Below, piece after piece: positions 1 to 16,422 of a stretch of DNA of 64,000 bases. A program made the position numbers and the translations under genes. This DNA is from Paramacrobiotus metropolitanus (lineage: Eukaryota > Tardigrada > Eutardigrada > Parachela > Macrobiotidae), in the NCBI RefSeq assembly GCF_019649055.1, contig NW_026570291.1, positions 673,891 through 737,890 on the forward strand, in the 5' to 3' direction. Position 1 is the stretch's first letter, and each line of letters opens with the position of its first letter. The notes under the pieces were generated by a model. That model was not told where the DNA came from. It searched no databases and saw only the letters and a list, made by a program, of their open reading frames with translations.

Positions 1-96
1 GCCTTCTCCAGTTAAGACGTCCTCCACTTCGACTCTCCATCGAGCGTAGTTCGAGCCATTGAGTACCGTGACCTTGATCTCCTTCAACGTTGCCAT
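1..96 (-). CDS. copia gag polyprotein, first 32 codons (partial)
   Basis: The frame starts at 96 on the minus strand and is open to the window edge. Its first residues are MATLKEIKVTVLNGSNYARW, followed by RVEVEDVL. The pattern LNGSNYxxWRxxxxxxL is typical of the N-terminus of copia-type gag (UBN2-like) proteins, which package the element RNA. Only the first 32 residues are visible, so the zinc knuckle and pol domains cannot be checked. Family assignment rests on this short match and on the LTR just upstream. Confidence 0.7.
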   Translation of the reverse strand, partial: MATLKEIKVTVLNGSNYARWRVEVEDVLTGEG

Positions 97-190
97 CTTG
101 GCGTCCGTAACAGTAACAGTAGTAAACCACTATACTAATAAGACACGGCAGATACAACTTCCTGCTTAGAGACAAGCAGGTCTCATAATC

Positions 191-489
191 TGTTAGAATT
201 TATATTAGGAGATTATTATAGTCACGGGAACAGAAACCGGAAGCGTCGCACACACTGGTGTTGTTCTGTTATGTTCTGTTCATCAACGTTATACAAGATG
301 GTTGCTTATATAGCACACGGTACATTCATGATATTAGTAAGTTACTGCACCTAAACATCTGATAAACAAGGGGATTGGTGACCTGGGTGCACCGTACACT
401 CATAGATCAGTTAGTAGGACAATGGTCATAGTTCACAAGTACATGACACATCATGAGTGTATATTATATTGGTAATATAATTTCTAACA
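191..489 (-). repeat. 5' long terminal repeat of the copia element, 299 bp
   Basis: Bounded by the inverted octamer TGTTAGAA / TTCTAACA. It contains TATATAA on the minus strand about 180 bp from the outer end, consistent with an RNA polymerase II promoter in the U3 region. Only one copy is in the window, so LTR-LTR divergence and age cannot be measured. Confidence 0.8.
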
Positions 490-1138
490 CACCCAGTTGC
501 GAGTCTGTAAATGCCAGTGCTTTAAATTCACATCTCCGTTAACTTGGTTTCGCAATTAAAAAAGACAGGTAACGCAACGGAAACTGTAGCACCCGGTTCG
601 CCAGGTAGCACTTTTTTGACGTGCGTTGTGCAGACCCGAGACGTGACGGCGACAGTATGTTTAAGTAGAGTTATCGCGCAATGTTTGACGTTAATTGGTA
701 CGTCTGGAGTACGTAGACTACGTAAATTTACAACGAAATTGTTACAATTAAAACGCATCCGTCCTGGCTCCGTATTTTGACGGTGCTCGGCACATCTAAT
801 CCATGAAGGCCTTTTTACGAAATCGAACCGGGGCATACTGTAGTCTGTAGCCATACATAAATTTTCACTGCAGTATTCAAAAACTCATTTAATTTATCAA
901 ACTGCGGTACTCGTACATAATTAAAGAAAAACTGTACAGCAATTCTGTCCCACGTATTGTGTGTAAGAATTTATTTAGTGCACTTACAAGTTTGCAAAGC
1001 ACATTATAGCCGCAAGTAATTAATGTGAAGTTTAGGTTTTCTTAAAGTCTAAAAGATCTTTTAAAACGTGAACTTAATTAACTGATGTCTATTGCATACC
1101 ACACTGCTTGGCAAATAATCTTTTGCACGGTTTTCCAG
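490..1138. other. no recognisable gene; 5' flank or intron of the Lifeguard gene
   Basis: AT-rich sequence between the copia LTR and the first Lifeguard exon found. A 108-codon minus-strand frame (528-854) and a 78-codon plus-strand frame overlap each other, and I recognise neither. I looked for the proline-rich N-terminal Lifeguard exon here, ending with one base of a split codon before GT, and did not find it. A GTACTCGTAC motif is at 907-916. Confidence 0.5.
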
Positions 1139-3028
1139 GATTTATCCGGAAGGTATTCGGAATTCTTGTAGTGCAGCTAATAGTGACCATGCTGATTATT
1201 GCGATGTTTATTTACGTGTAAGTTGTCGCAACTATAAAAGTCTTGTTTATTAATACTTAATAATTCTAAAATTCAAAGCTATAATCCCTTACAGTGATGA
1301 AGTAAGATTGTACGCGAGCACGCACATTTGGATGGTATGGACTGCCCTGTAAGTACGTCACCTTTCGACTCTACTGCATACTCACAGAAGATTTTATTTA
1401 ATAAATAAATAGTTAGTTAGCAAATAATAAATGTAATAAATAAATAAAATAAATAAATAGTTACCATTTTGTTTAGCAAACAAGTTTATGTGAATATTAT
1501 TGCTTTATAGCTGCCAACATAAAAAGTCAACACAGTTTAAGTTTTTTTAGGTTGTTGACTTTGATGATGTTAATTGTACTGGCCTGTGCTGACGACATAC
1601 GGAGAAGGACACCTTGGAATTTTATCCTTCTTGGATTATTTGTAAGTATGAAAGTATGACCGGTGAAACTAACAATTTCGAATAACAGCCGCTTGGATAG
1701 AAACGTTTGTGTTAGACATGTATTAGTTATTTTATTGTGTATGTATTTATTAAACATCTGCTGTATGCATGTACTGTACCTGTCAGTCTCTCACCGAGCT
1801 CATCCGCAAAATATTTTGCAAAAAATGACGAATGGTTGATTAAATAGCGTTTTTGGCAAATTGTAGACATTATTTGAAGGCTGGATGCTGGGATGTTTTG
1901 CTAGGTCAGAAATGCTTTTGAACAAACTTGGTTTTGCTGAAGTTAAAATGTACAACAGCGCTAGCTTAATAAAAAAATTTCCTGCAGCGTGTTTAGCAGC
2001 AACGAAGTCCTTCTAGCGGTGGGGATTGTGACTATTGTGGTGATAGCTTTGACCATCTTCGCTCTGCAAACGAAATGGGACTTCACGACTCTGGGCGGTA
2101 TGCTGGTGGTATTCGTCATGGTGCTGTTGCTGTTCGGCATCATAGCTATTTTCGTCCAAAGTAACATTCTCAACATCGTTTACGCGTCCCTGGCAGCCTT
2201 GATTTTTGGATTCGTAAGTTTATAACACATAATAATTGTTTTTTTGTATTCCGCCTAAAAAATCGTGCAGCCCGAATGCGACACAAATTCCGCGTACGCC
2301 TTGTTATATACAACTCAAAAGTTGTTGTCTATAACTCAATTTTGTTATATGTAACTCAATTTTTGAACGTATTTTTGTGAGCGATGCTCGTCTCTGTACT
2401 AATTATAGGTATTTTTGTGAGCGATGCTCGTCTCTGTACTTATTGCAAATAAAATGCAATAACTCAAAAGTCGAATTTAATTTTTTGAAACTACGATGAA
2501 TAAAAATATTTCTTAATAAAACTATATGCGTACATACGTACATATACGTATCCGTACATGATGGTTGATCCTTAATTTGTTAATTTTGTTTGTAGTACTT
2601 GGTCTTCGATATACAACTCATGCTTGGCGGGAAACATAAATATTCCATATCACCAGAGGAATACATCTTCGCCGCTCTTAGCCTTTATATCGACAGTAAG
2701 TATACACGAAAAGGTCAAACTGTAGCCTGCACTCCCATAATTCTGCACGCGTATGGCTGGAGTCTGGACAATAAGGGCCGTAAAAGTATTGAGCACTCTA
2801 TCTCTTCATTTTGTATGTTTTGTAGTACCCTGTACGCATAATGTTTTAACAGTTCAAATCAATGACGTGTGGGTCTGCAGATTATTAGCTGCGATCATGA
2901 GTATTGTAAACTGGTAATGCGAACGGCGTAAATACTGGACACGCGTGCGTTACATTAACTGTTCAATTGCAGTTGTCCTCCTATTCATGGAAATTTTATT
3001 CCTTATTGGAAGCGTTGGGAGAAGATAG
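1139..3028 (+). CDS. Lifeguard/TMBIM family (Bax-inhibitor-1-like) membrane protein, C-terminal seven exons
   Basis: Multi-pass endomembrane protein of the GRINA/FAIM2/TMBIM family, which modulates calcium leak and cell death. Exons: 1139-1217, 1295-1348, 1551-1641, 1867-1904 (38 nt), 1988-2213, 2596-2695, 2973-3028, all GT..AG and phase-consistent, giving 213 residues. Family landmarks in order: FIRKVFGILVVQL before TM1, PWNFILLGLF then the micro-exon residues TLFEGWMLG, ALQTKWDFT, and the C-terminal signature with FDIQLMLGGKHKYSISPEEYI followed by IDIVLLFMEILFLIG. The stop is TAG at 3026. The cytosolic Pro/Gly-rich N-terminus is missing; its exon should end with one base of a split codon and probably lies beyond the copia insertion. 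No frame breaks are seen, so it is likely functional. The exact paralogue (TMBIM1/2/3) cannot be decided. Confidence 0.92.
2369..2440. repeat. two-copy tandem repeat, period 40 bp
   Basis: A 32-bp identical block (GTATTTTTGTGAGCGATGCT, then CGTCTCTGTACT) occurs at 2369-2400 and 2409-2440, inside the Lifeguard intron 2214-2595. Just upstream (2310-2365) the motif ATAACTCAA / GTAACTCAA recurs three times. Confidence 0.85.
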
Positions 3029-4272
3029 AACTTCAAGAATCAGAGCGCATTGGCAGTTGCAGCTAAACAACAATTAAGGCAAAAGCGTAAACTCTTTGCC
3101 AATATCGCTGCAGCATTGGTTATCAGATATTTCATCATACGCGTTGATTAAATTCTTGCAGACTTATGAATTTAGCCTAATTAACATTATTATGTATGTC
3201 ATTATAGATGTATATAGTATACAGTAGGCCAATGTATCTTAAATATTGTTAATTGTAACCGGCACCGTACAAATTCCATACTTTACAAAACAAACCCGTC
3301 GACCGTCGTACTCGTGCGGCCACAGATATCAACAGGTCGACACCGGTTTAACTGAAAGTGTAAAAAAAAATTGTAATAAAAATTGCAATCGTACAATGTA
3401 CACTAACTGCGCGATTCTTTAAAAAAAAATAAGAACCGCATCGTAAGAATAAATCCTTTGCATATTGCGTAAATGGTACTTCGAAAGTGGAACTATCACT
3501 TCTTCTTTGTATCTTATTCTTATATCGTCTGCAGTCACATGTCGACGTACGGTATGTCGGATCACACAAGCACCATGGTGGTGGGGATAGCCAACTTGAC
3601 ATATTTTTTATCAACGATATTTCGGCCACCTGTATTTTAATCAAGTACAAGCTTAGTAATAATCGAACGGGAGAAAGTCAGTTTTTTCAACGTTTAAATC
3701 TCCAGTCTCCAGAGTGTTTCGGCAATCTTGTGAACGGGTGATCAGGCGAACGCAAGGCGTTGCCGTTCGTTGAACATACTGAATAAAGTTAGTTTATTAT
3801 TATGCTTTATAATAATAATAAATTAGGCACGTATGTACTTGTATGTCTTCTAAAATTTATAGTGCTTGTACGAGTACTAAAAGAAATGTAAACATTTGCC
3901 GCTTTCTTGCAATATTTTATTGTGTACCATTTGGAAGCATCGCCCGAGGGCGGTGATCACGGTAACAGTCGAACAGATGCGAGTTTCTGTAAAGCGCCAG
4001 TTTTAGAAATTTTCAGTTGGTTTTTAAACAGCCAGGTTTTTTTAGTTTGTTACTGTAATCATTAATGATAGTTATTAGTTAACAGTTTGTTTATTTATAG
4101 TTTATTTCGTTCTTTCATCCGTCGTTCGTTTACTCTAAATGGTTTTACTCCGTTTGAGTTAGTTCGAGATTCAAGGGACGTACTGCACGCGTATATTGCC
4201 TATTCAGTGGAAGAACTCTCAGTTAGGAAGATACATCTTATCACGGATCCTTAGCAAGACGTCAATGAAACG
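3029..4272. other. intergenic, Lifeguard 3' flank to Immp1 5' flank
   Basis: No supported gene. An 84-codon plus frame at 3487-3741 has an acceptor-like CTGCAG near 3535 but no recognisable content. It may be chance. GTACGAGTAC occurs at 3868-3877. The last ~150 bp are probably Immp1 promoter/5'UTR. Confidence 0.45.
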
Positions 4273-6111
4273 ATGAGAAAACTCATCCATCTTTTCTCCA
4301 CCCCGCACCGCATTCCCTTATTGAGTGCTGGCATCAGTGTGCCGTCTCCGTTTGCTTCTGTCCTACGGAAAGCTGGTCGATGGTCCGTGAAGCTCTTCAA
4401 ATGGACCTGCATCATCTACTGCATCAACACGTACTGTGTGGATGGATATATGGTACAGTAATCGCTGCTGGTGCATCGTAGCCATTCAGAAATGGAAAAT
4501 CTGACGTTGATAAAGTCCAGTCTGTGTGCATATGTCACTGATGACTGATATGTGTATATATGTTACTGGGATTTCGTGTAACTGACAGCCTGTTAAATTT
4601 AATTTATCTGGAAAGAAAATATAGCAAAGTTGTTGGATGTGCCTTGCAGTGTATTGGAGAATCCATGGAGCCCACGATTTATTCTCATGACATCGTCCTT
4701 ACGGAGCATTTCACACAGCTCTTCGGGCACTTGCGAAGGTACGGATGACAGGACGTTCTACAGAATAAAATACAGCTCAAAACTGCCTGTTAATAACAAA
4801 TACTTTTATTCACAATTTTCAACTGTGCATTACTGCCTTTATCCAATAATTTATTATTGATGTTTGAATTTTTTATGGCATGATAATGTTCATCAGTTAA
4901 TCCAAGATTTTTAGTGACTGCACAATTTTGTGGGAGCCGTGCTTTGGCAAGAAATTACTCGGGTATTAATTCGCAGTTTCATTTTTGTTTTCCGATTTTT
5001 TTGCGGGTTGATTTTTTATTTTCTAATTTTTCTGATTTTTTTGCTATATTTGTTTACTATTTCGCGCACTGTGATTTTGTTATTGGTGCGTCATTGTTTT
5101 TAAAAAAGTAAACAGTATGCGGCTTTGTATTTCGGGTTTCACGGTTAATTTGAACGCGCATTTCCGTCTGCAGGGGTGATGCGGTGATTGCCCGGTCTCC
5201 CGTGGATCCACGACCATCGTGTGCAAGCGGATCCTCGCTAAACACGGAGATCTCGTGTACGATGAGCATTATCAACCGGTCAAAGTAAGTGCTGTAATAC
5301 CGGGCTATTACCGGCTGGAAATCGGATGTGGAATTTTTATTGTTCGTATTGAGTCGTGAAGTCTTTCCAAACTTTGTGCCGTATGCATCGTCTTGGCCTA
5401 ATTCCTGCATCTGTGATCGGGAATCGGGATGCATTTTCGTTCACACGTTATGTGCGTTTGCAGGTGCCTCGTGGACATGTTTGGTTGGAAGGCGATAAAC
5501 CTTCCGATAGTCTCGATTCTCGTCATTACGGTGGGTATTCGTGATTATGTTTTATACAGTACAATGAGCACATTCATTGTCGACTTCTCATTTATTTACC
5601 ACTGTGTCACCACAATTAATGCGTTCTAATTTGTAGGACCTGTCCCGGAAGGCTTGATTTTGTCCAAAATTTTCTTACGGGTATGGAAAGAAAACACCAC
5701 GTAGTACATTATTTGCATTTGTAATTCTTACTCGTATATCGATAGTATTCCGATATGCTGATTGTATTATTAAACACGCTACTTTCCGGCTGTGATGCTT
5801 TCTCATAAGGCCTTTTGAGAATCCCTTATGATAAGGGATTTCCGGATTTAGGACAGTAACAATATACAGAATTCGTAACGTGATGGATAATAATACGAGT
5901 AAATTTTATGCCGTATTGTAGCATTTTATGTTATTTTGTAGTCTGCCTGATTTTACTGAGGATTGTTTTGCGTGCTCTTCAGATTTGGCCGTTGTATCGG
6001 TTTGGTCGTTTAAAGCGTTATCAGAGGAAGGCTTTAGACGGCGAGGATTTCGAGGCGGATGATTATTTTGTGCCAGAAAAGGCTCGATTTGGTGATACTA
6101 TCCGATTTTGA
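4273..6111 (+). CDS. Immp1: Mitochondrial inner membrane protease subunit 1 (S26 signal peptidase family)
   Basis: Removes sorting signals from proteins delivered to the mitochondrial intermembrane space. Exons: 4273-4452, 4650-4738, 5174-5284, 5464-5530, 5637-5680, 5983-6111; about 206 residues against ~166 in human, longer at both ends. Exon 1 encodes a basic, then hydrophobic N-terminus. Exon 2 carries the catalytic serine motif CIGESMEPTI. Exon 3 carries RGDAVIARSPVDP and, in another frame, IVCKRILAKHGDLVYDE with the catalytic lysine (CKR). Exon 4 has PRGHVWLEGDKPSDSLDSRHYG, and exon 5 PVPEGLILSKIF. Exon 3 needs one extra base near 5207-5213 to join its two conserved halves, and its length (111) is one short for the flanking phases. 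I read this as an assembly indel, though a damaged allele is possible. The start at 4273 is the first Met of the open exon. Confidence 0.9.
5820..5840. repeat. perfect inverted repeat, 10-bp arms, 1-base spacer
   Basis: AATCCCTTAT (5820-5829), G, ATAAGGGATT (5831-5840), in the last Immp1 intron. One of several perfect palindromes with a single central base in this window. Confidence 0.9.
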
Positions 6112-6782
6112 CGATAAATCGTCTTTCTTTTATTGTAAATTTGTAAATAACCGTTTTGTCCGTTTTGTTTCATGTTGCACTGCGTTTTGTAGCGGTAGCC
6201 CGATAGCATCTAGTTTACTTGTCTTTTGCACGAGTTTTTTGTACATATTCAGAAAAAGGTAAACCGGGTAAAACAGAAGACTGAAAATGAATTAGGCAAA
6301 AGTTTTTCCTTATGGAATTACGACAAATTAAAATTCCTCGAATTCGACTTGCGGCTGCATCAGATCGTTCCAGTGATTTTATTACCTCATTAATAAAATT
6401 GATACAATCGGGTTCGGCAGAATTATGCAGTACATACTCCTTTTTTTCTTTGCTGTAAGTTGCCAGCACCAAGCATTTGCATTGCTCAAGTAATATTACA
6501 CAGCCAAATAATTACACTAAATACACGCCATTGCAATCAAACGTAAAATTAATATAAACAAATTATTATATCGTACACACGCAGCACATCAGTTAGGTCA
6601 GTGCCATAATAAGTTAAAGCTTTGTAAAACACTTGAAAGAAAAAGAGAATCAAGTTAATACCACAACATGCACCGGAGTTTTTTGGTAAAAGAACGAGTA
6701 AAACGCAACACCCCATCTTCCCAGTCCCCCATTACATCACACTGTCATCCGCCGACAGCGCGCGTCCTGCCCCTTCCCTCCA

Positions 6783-11463
<4,681 letters not shown>

Positions 11464-14321
11464 TGGCCCGTGCCAACCGCGCGAAAGATCTCCAGAAAAT
11501 TATGCAACCCTGCAAGGAAGTTGCTACAATCAGACACAGATCAACCAACGTCGCGTGCCATTTGTCGTCGTGGAAAGACAAGGATCTGCGGAGATTTTTC
11601 AATCACACATGACCGACCACCGCGCAACACTCATACTGCCAGAGAATGCGCGGATCTTTTCTGAATCTAAAAATACTAATCACAATTTGAAGGAGAACCC
11701 TGGAAGCCTGTGCTACAGGCGACGGAAGCGGAGACGGAGATCAACCGAAAAACGACACTACGCGGACAGCTACTGGCGGAATCCGGACAGAACAGCGCGA
11801 TACAACAGACTAGAGAGACAACGGACTGACTGCGCACAGACGGAGTACTGTATGTGATTCATATGCCACTCTCTGCGTGCTGTTCTATTGATTTGCGTCT
11901 GTGTGTACTGTGTGTGATGGTGGTGGGAAATACGATACGTGCCGAAGCACAGGGAACATTAGTACAAATTTTTCACTGCTTGGGAAAAGTTCACAGCGAA
12001 ATGTTGAAGCGCTATGGAGTGGAAACGCAAACAAGGAGAAAATACGTCAGGAAGAAAGATGCGAAGGAATCTATGCAAAATACAAAATTAATGGACTGCA
12101 GGGCAACAGAAGGTTGCTGTCTCATGGCTGGTGTATTGTACACCTACAGGGAAATGCTATCCCACGGATCCGATGTCGTGACTTTCAAAATCAAATCCTA
12201 CGCTCATGATCCGCACGACAACAACAGAATTTGTTGGAAAAATACGATGTTTGCTTGCTATAGATTATTTCTGATATAAAATTAAAAATAACTAGAATTT
12301 TCAGCGAAATTAAATGTGGCTTCGACGTCAGCGCACAGTAGACTGATAGATAAACCTGTATCAAAATCATGGTCTGCGGCTATTTGAGTTTTGACCTCTT
12401 CCGGCTTTCACAGCTAACAAACTGGGAGGTGACGACACCACATGAAAATCCAGAATCAACTTGCCGGAATTTACCGAATGCCAGAGATTTATCTGTTTCT
12501 CTAATATAACGTAATTCGCTGACGAATTAAAATGTAAATGGAGTTATAGATATACAGATACCGGACTTTCTCCACTCGTTCCCAAAATACATAATTACAA
12601 AGTTTCTTTATTTCGGCTGCAAATTGTCGGTATGCACTGCAGCACTGACATATGCTTGTCTTGTAAAACTGATGTGTTCCCATGCTATCCGGTAAATATA
12701 TTTGAAGAAAAATGTAATTTCGGCTCCCTATCACGATATCACCGCCAGAATGTTTTGTTTGTTTTTGGATGTTGTCAAGACTCAAGATCGTCAGTTTTCA
12801 CAACTGTTGACATGTGTTTACTCGCATATTTGACAGGACCATAAACTGATTAAACCCGACCCATATTATTTTGCACTACCAAACTCAAAGTCGGTAAATA
12901 GAGCTTTCTACTATTAATAATTTACAAGTTAATACGGTATGCTGCTGCCAGCTACACGTACCGCAGAATCGAAAATATTACTGCACATGCATGTGTACAT
13001 CGAGCTTCCTTGATCGCAGGAATTTAATTATTGTGAAAAACTTTAAGGGGATACAAAAATGTTATCATAAAATTACTTCCTTCCCGATCAGTAATTACTG
13101 GTGACCTTATGTATATACCTACGGTACAACAGATCTAGAATCGATACCGTACTTATGATTAACAAAGCGTAAATTAAGTAGTGATTACAATTTTTGTATT
13201 ATATGCCTAACATTTTCCGCAATCATATGCATGAATCGTCATAACTATAATTTATTAATGCCTTGCACCATGCTGATGTTCAAATTAATTACCATTAATA
13301 ACCCCTCGATCTATTTCTTGTAAATGATACCGTTAGGCATTAAACTTACTTATACATCAGGGAAAGGATTATATATGTAAAGATATGTAAAGGTAAATTT
13401 GCATTGCAGTGCTGGAAAACGACCAGGCACTGAGGTACTTGTATTGTATATTGTACAATACACTTACTTGCAGGACAAAGGTTGATATGTCCCAATCCAG
13501 CTTCCGTAAATCTACAGTATATAAGCCGCAATATATGCGGCTGATGATTGATATGAGCTTTCCAATATAGCGTTAATTTTCCAGATGCTGAATTCGCGGT
13601 GTAAAAGATCTTATAATAAATACGTTTTACGATCGCCGGTAAAACGCCGTGCTACGATCCTGATAGTTCACCATTATTATTGTCTACTCGGGTAGGTACC
13701 ATTTTAGAGTATTGACACGCTTCATAATACGTAAACAAATTGACTGATCATTGAGCCCTGGTCTAGTTTTCGTAGGGACACATAAAAATTTTATAAAAAT
13801 TAGAAGTGCGTATATAAAGCTTCTCGGTTATGAAGTGAAATTTCGTTCATGCATTCGTATAAATAAGACGAATTTCGCAGTCTCCAAGTTCGCTACAAAT
13901 AAGTCCCGCGCGAGATCTTATCCAGTAGTGTTTCATTGCTGACGCCACGGTGAACGCGGCCCGTTTAATTATGATTCATTCAAGCGGCTTTACGATTGCG
14001 ACCCCACTTCGCAGTCGGGGCTTTGAAAATGGCAGAGCCCATTTCCCAATTACAGAAAAAATGATTAATGCACATTCTGCATTAATCAGCTACTTAAACC
14101 CTCGCGCACCCCACTTACACTCACAATTGACGCAAATTTAACATGCTCCACCAATTCTCAAAGGATTTTCGATTATAATGAGTAATTTGATTACAAAAAA
14201 CAATTTCAAGTACGTATATGTTTAATTTATTGGATTCTGAACTATCATTGATATTCACACTGGGGAATATTTGTATAAAGCAAATATCACAACGACCAAG
14301 ATACAGCGAAAACATAATCAT
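11464..14321. other. intergenic, PHTF 5' flank to dioxygenase 3' flank
   Basis: No conserved gene. The longest frame, 11854-12279 (+, 141 codons), opens with a hydrophobic stretch and has several Cys, and a second long frame overlaps it. I recognise neither, and the region has no clear splice structure. Repeated GTACTTGTA / TACGGTA motifs are scattered through AT-rich sequence. The PHTF promoter should lie just above 11463. Confidence 0.4.
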
Positions 14322-16422
14322 TTAAATTAGGAAGTCTTGTCTGCCAATGAATGTCTTAAAGTCGTCATCATGTGAGTAAAAGACGGTCACTCGTGGATCG
14401 CCACTTTTGCACCCGGGTGGCGGGCAAGGGTCGTTGGGACTGTTAAACATATCTGCAAATTGACAAAAACCGATATACGGTAGATTCTGCGCAATGTAAT
14501 AGTGGTAAAGGTTTCCATAACTAAAATTTGGTTAATACTGGGCAGAATCTGAATACCTCATTTGCATCCAGTTGATACGTTCTCAGTAGTACAGTTACTC
14601 ACAACTAAACTTGCCAAATCGACAAAAAATCATAATTATTTTATTCAATTTCGCGCAATAATTATTATTGCGCAAAATTAGATAAATTACCGGTATTTAT
14701 ATGATATTAATTGCGACACGAGCGCAATACACGTATGTGCCGTGAAATATACGGAGTACAATTATGCATGCTGATATGCATAATGGTATTCCGGCGGTTT
14801 GTTACTGCTTTTCAGGTTATTATTAATTTTCTTTGATGGTCAGTTACAATATACTCGTATTATGTAACCAATGGAGTCGGAGGAAGTGTAGCTTGGTTTA
14901 TGATTTCCTGCTTAGTATGCCCCTAGGTTGTACCGTGATAGAAGTAAATCTGCGTAGTAAAGGTATCATTCAACGGTCGGTCGTAGGCGTCGAGTGGCGT
15001 GACCCTAAAGTGAATGTGCGCTGGACGCCACCCTTCGAACGCTTGATAACGACCTGGAACAACACTGGACAGCGAATAGTAGCCATCGTCCCCGGTAATG
15101 ATCTTCAATCGGCATGCCTATGAATTATAATAAAAATTAAACGTGGTTAATTAAATAGAAATACAGGTGCAACAATGAAGTGTTTGTTTTAGAAAAATAA
15201 ACTGCCTCTTGCATAGCACTGGTTGACCTTACCCAGTGTGGATCGTACGGCCCGGTGGCATTGGTTTCCAGGGTGAAATTTCCGGGTAATTCAAACAGCA
15301 CTGAAACGTGCAGACAGTTCCTTTCATAATCTAGTGTTGACTAAATTTGCGCTAATGTACGTTTCGTAGGTTTCCGTACCGGGATGGGAGCTCTGCAGCT
15401 CTACGGGGATAACACTGTACAATCCGCTGGGGTTAGCTTGCCACAAATCTAACATGGCGCGTCCCGCTCGACCACAGGGAAAGCCCGCTTGACGGAAGCG
15501 CACCGTTCCGCTGAGGATTATTCGATCATCCTGGAAACTGTTGGGACAGTACATCAGCGTCTGCTTTCCGTCATCCGGATCACCGGTGCACCGTTGGCGT
15601 AGTAGGGACCCAGTTGGTCGGCCGGTGTGGGATCGCATGTGTCAGGTGCAGCAGGAGTGTTATAGGTGGCCATGGCGACATTCTGAAATAACTGCTTCTT
15701 GCGAATGGGAACATCTACAAGTTAACAAACAGGAATGCATTCTGTATGGGTTACAAATTAAAGTTCGCCTGATATCAAGCTGCGCACTAGATGGTAAAAT
15801 GCATGCGGTTACAGAGTTAGTTAAGTACTTTGGGTAAAGTTTTTTGATGCAAGACGTCTGGTAAGCTTGCAGACTTGTGATTAGAAGGAAACTCGGAAAT
15901 GGGAGAGGCGCAGGAAAAGATTCGGTTTGTTAAGAATTCATACGTAATTATCAGAAAATAATTGACAGGGAATAGACCGTGCCGATACGTTCATGTGTCA
16001 TTCACTGCGAAATTATGTGAGCGCTGGTATCGTATAAAGTACATCCCCTTCTGTATGATTAAATAAGAAAATTATGGCGTTGCTGTAACAAAGGTCACTT
16101 TACCGTAGCAACACCAACTTCCATCTGTCACTCCTTCGCAATCAAGAGATGAGCTGATCTCTTGATGGGAACACTTATCATCCAGTTCGTCGGTGGCAGC
16201 ACAGTGACCGATTGGTCCGAATCGGCGGAATTCGGTCGGTGTGCATAGTGCCGTGCGGGGAATAGCTGGAGACGTTGTCCGCATCGTTGAGGTTTCTGGC
16301 TTGGCTGTGGTCAGTGTTGTCAAGAGCGTAGTCGGGCGCGTTGTCCTTAAGCTATCCCGTGCGGTCAAAAAGCGCTCCCCCTGGACGACCGTAAACGAAA
16401 GCAGTGCTACTAGTAGCAACAT
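14322..16422 (-). CDS. Secreted intradiol ring-cleavage dioxygenase with Thr-rich, six-Cys N-terminal domain
   Basis: Predicted non-haem Fe(III) enzyme that opens catechol rings between the hydroxyls, acting outside the cell. Exons (minus): 16422-16104, 15714-15380, 15300-15233, 15117-14934, 14452-14322; 345 residues once one base is added. The start at 16422 (CAAAAATG context) gives a signal peptide MLLLVALLSFTVVQG; Mets at 16485 and 16602 are alternatives. Next come a Thr-rich stretch and a Cys module (C..HC..DKC..LDC..WCCY), then PTPADQLGPYY (first Fe-ligand Tyr), GRAMLDLWQANPSGLYS, PGRYQAFEGWRPAHIHF (second Tyr and the two His ligands), and a C-terminal DMFNSPNDPC plus CKSGDPRVTVF. All four ligands are present. 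Exon 2 loses frame at 15575-15600. The 15300 acceptor and 15380 donor are phase-consistent. Animals normally lack this family; spider mites and tardigrades have acquired copies. Confidence 0.87.
14653..14673. repeat. perfect inverted repeat, 10-bp arms, 1-base spacer
   Basis: GCGCAATAAT (14653-14662), T, ATTATTGCGC (14664-14673), in the last intron of the dioxygenase gene. Confidence 0.9.

Larger units (their letters stand above)
1..489 (-). mobile_element. Ty1/copia-type LTR retrotransposon, 5' end only (runs off the left edge)
   Basis: On the minus strand an LTR (489 to 191) is followed by a leader and the start of a gag-like reading frame (96 to 1). The LTR begins TGTTAGAA and ends TTCTAACA, the usual TG..CA ends inside a short inverted repeat, and holds a TATA box (TATATAA near 308). 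Just inside it lies GATTATGAGACC, where a primer-binding site is expected. The gag start resembles the N-terminus of copia gag proteins. The rest of the element (protease, integrase, RT, second LTR) lies outside the window, so its integrity and target duplication cannot be judged. It lies upstream of, or in an upstream intron of, the Lifeguard gene, in opposite orientation. Confidence 0.8.

Noticed and set aside
5101-5284. Immp1 as a pseudogene
   Set aside because: All other exons, splice sites and catalytic residues are intact. A single missing base in one exon, matching a window-wide indel pattern, is better explained by sequence error.
11854-12279. 141-codon plus frame starting with a hydrophobic segment
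   Set aside because: A second frame overlaps most of it. Cys and hydrophobic content alone is not enough, and there is no homology or splice support.
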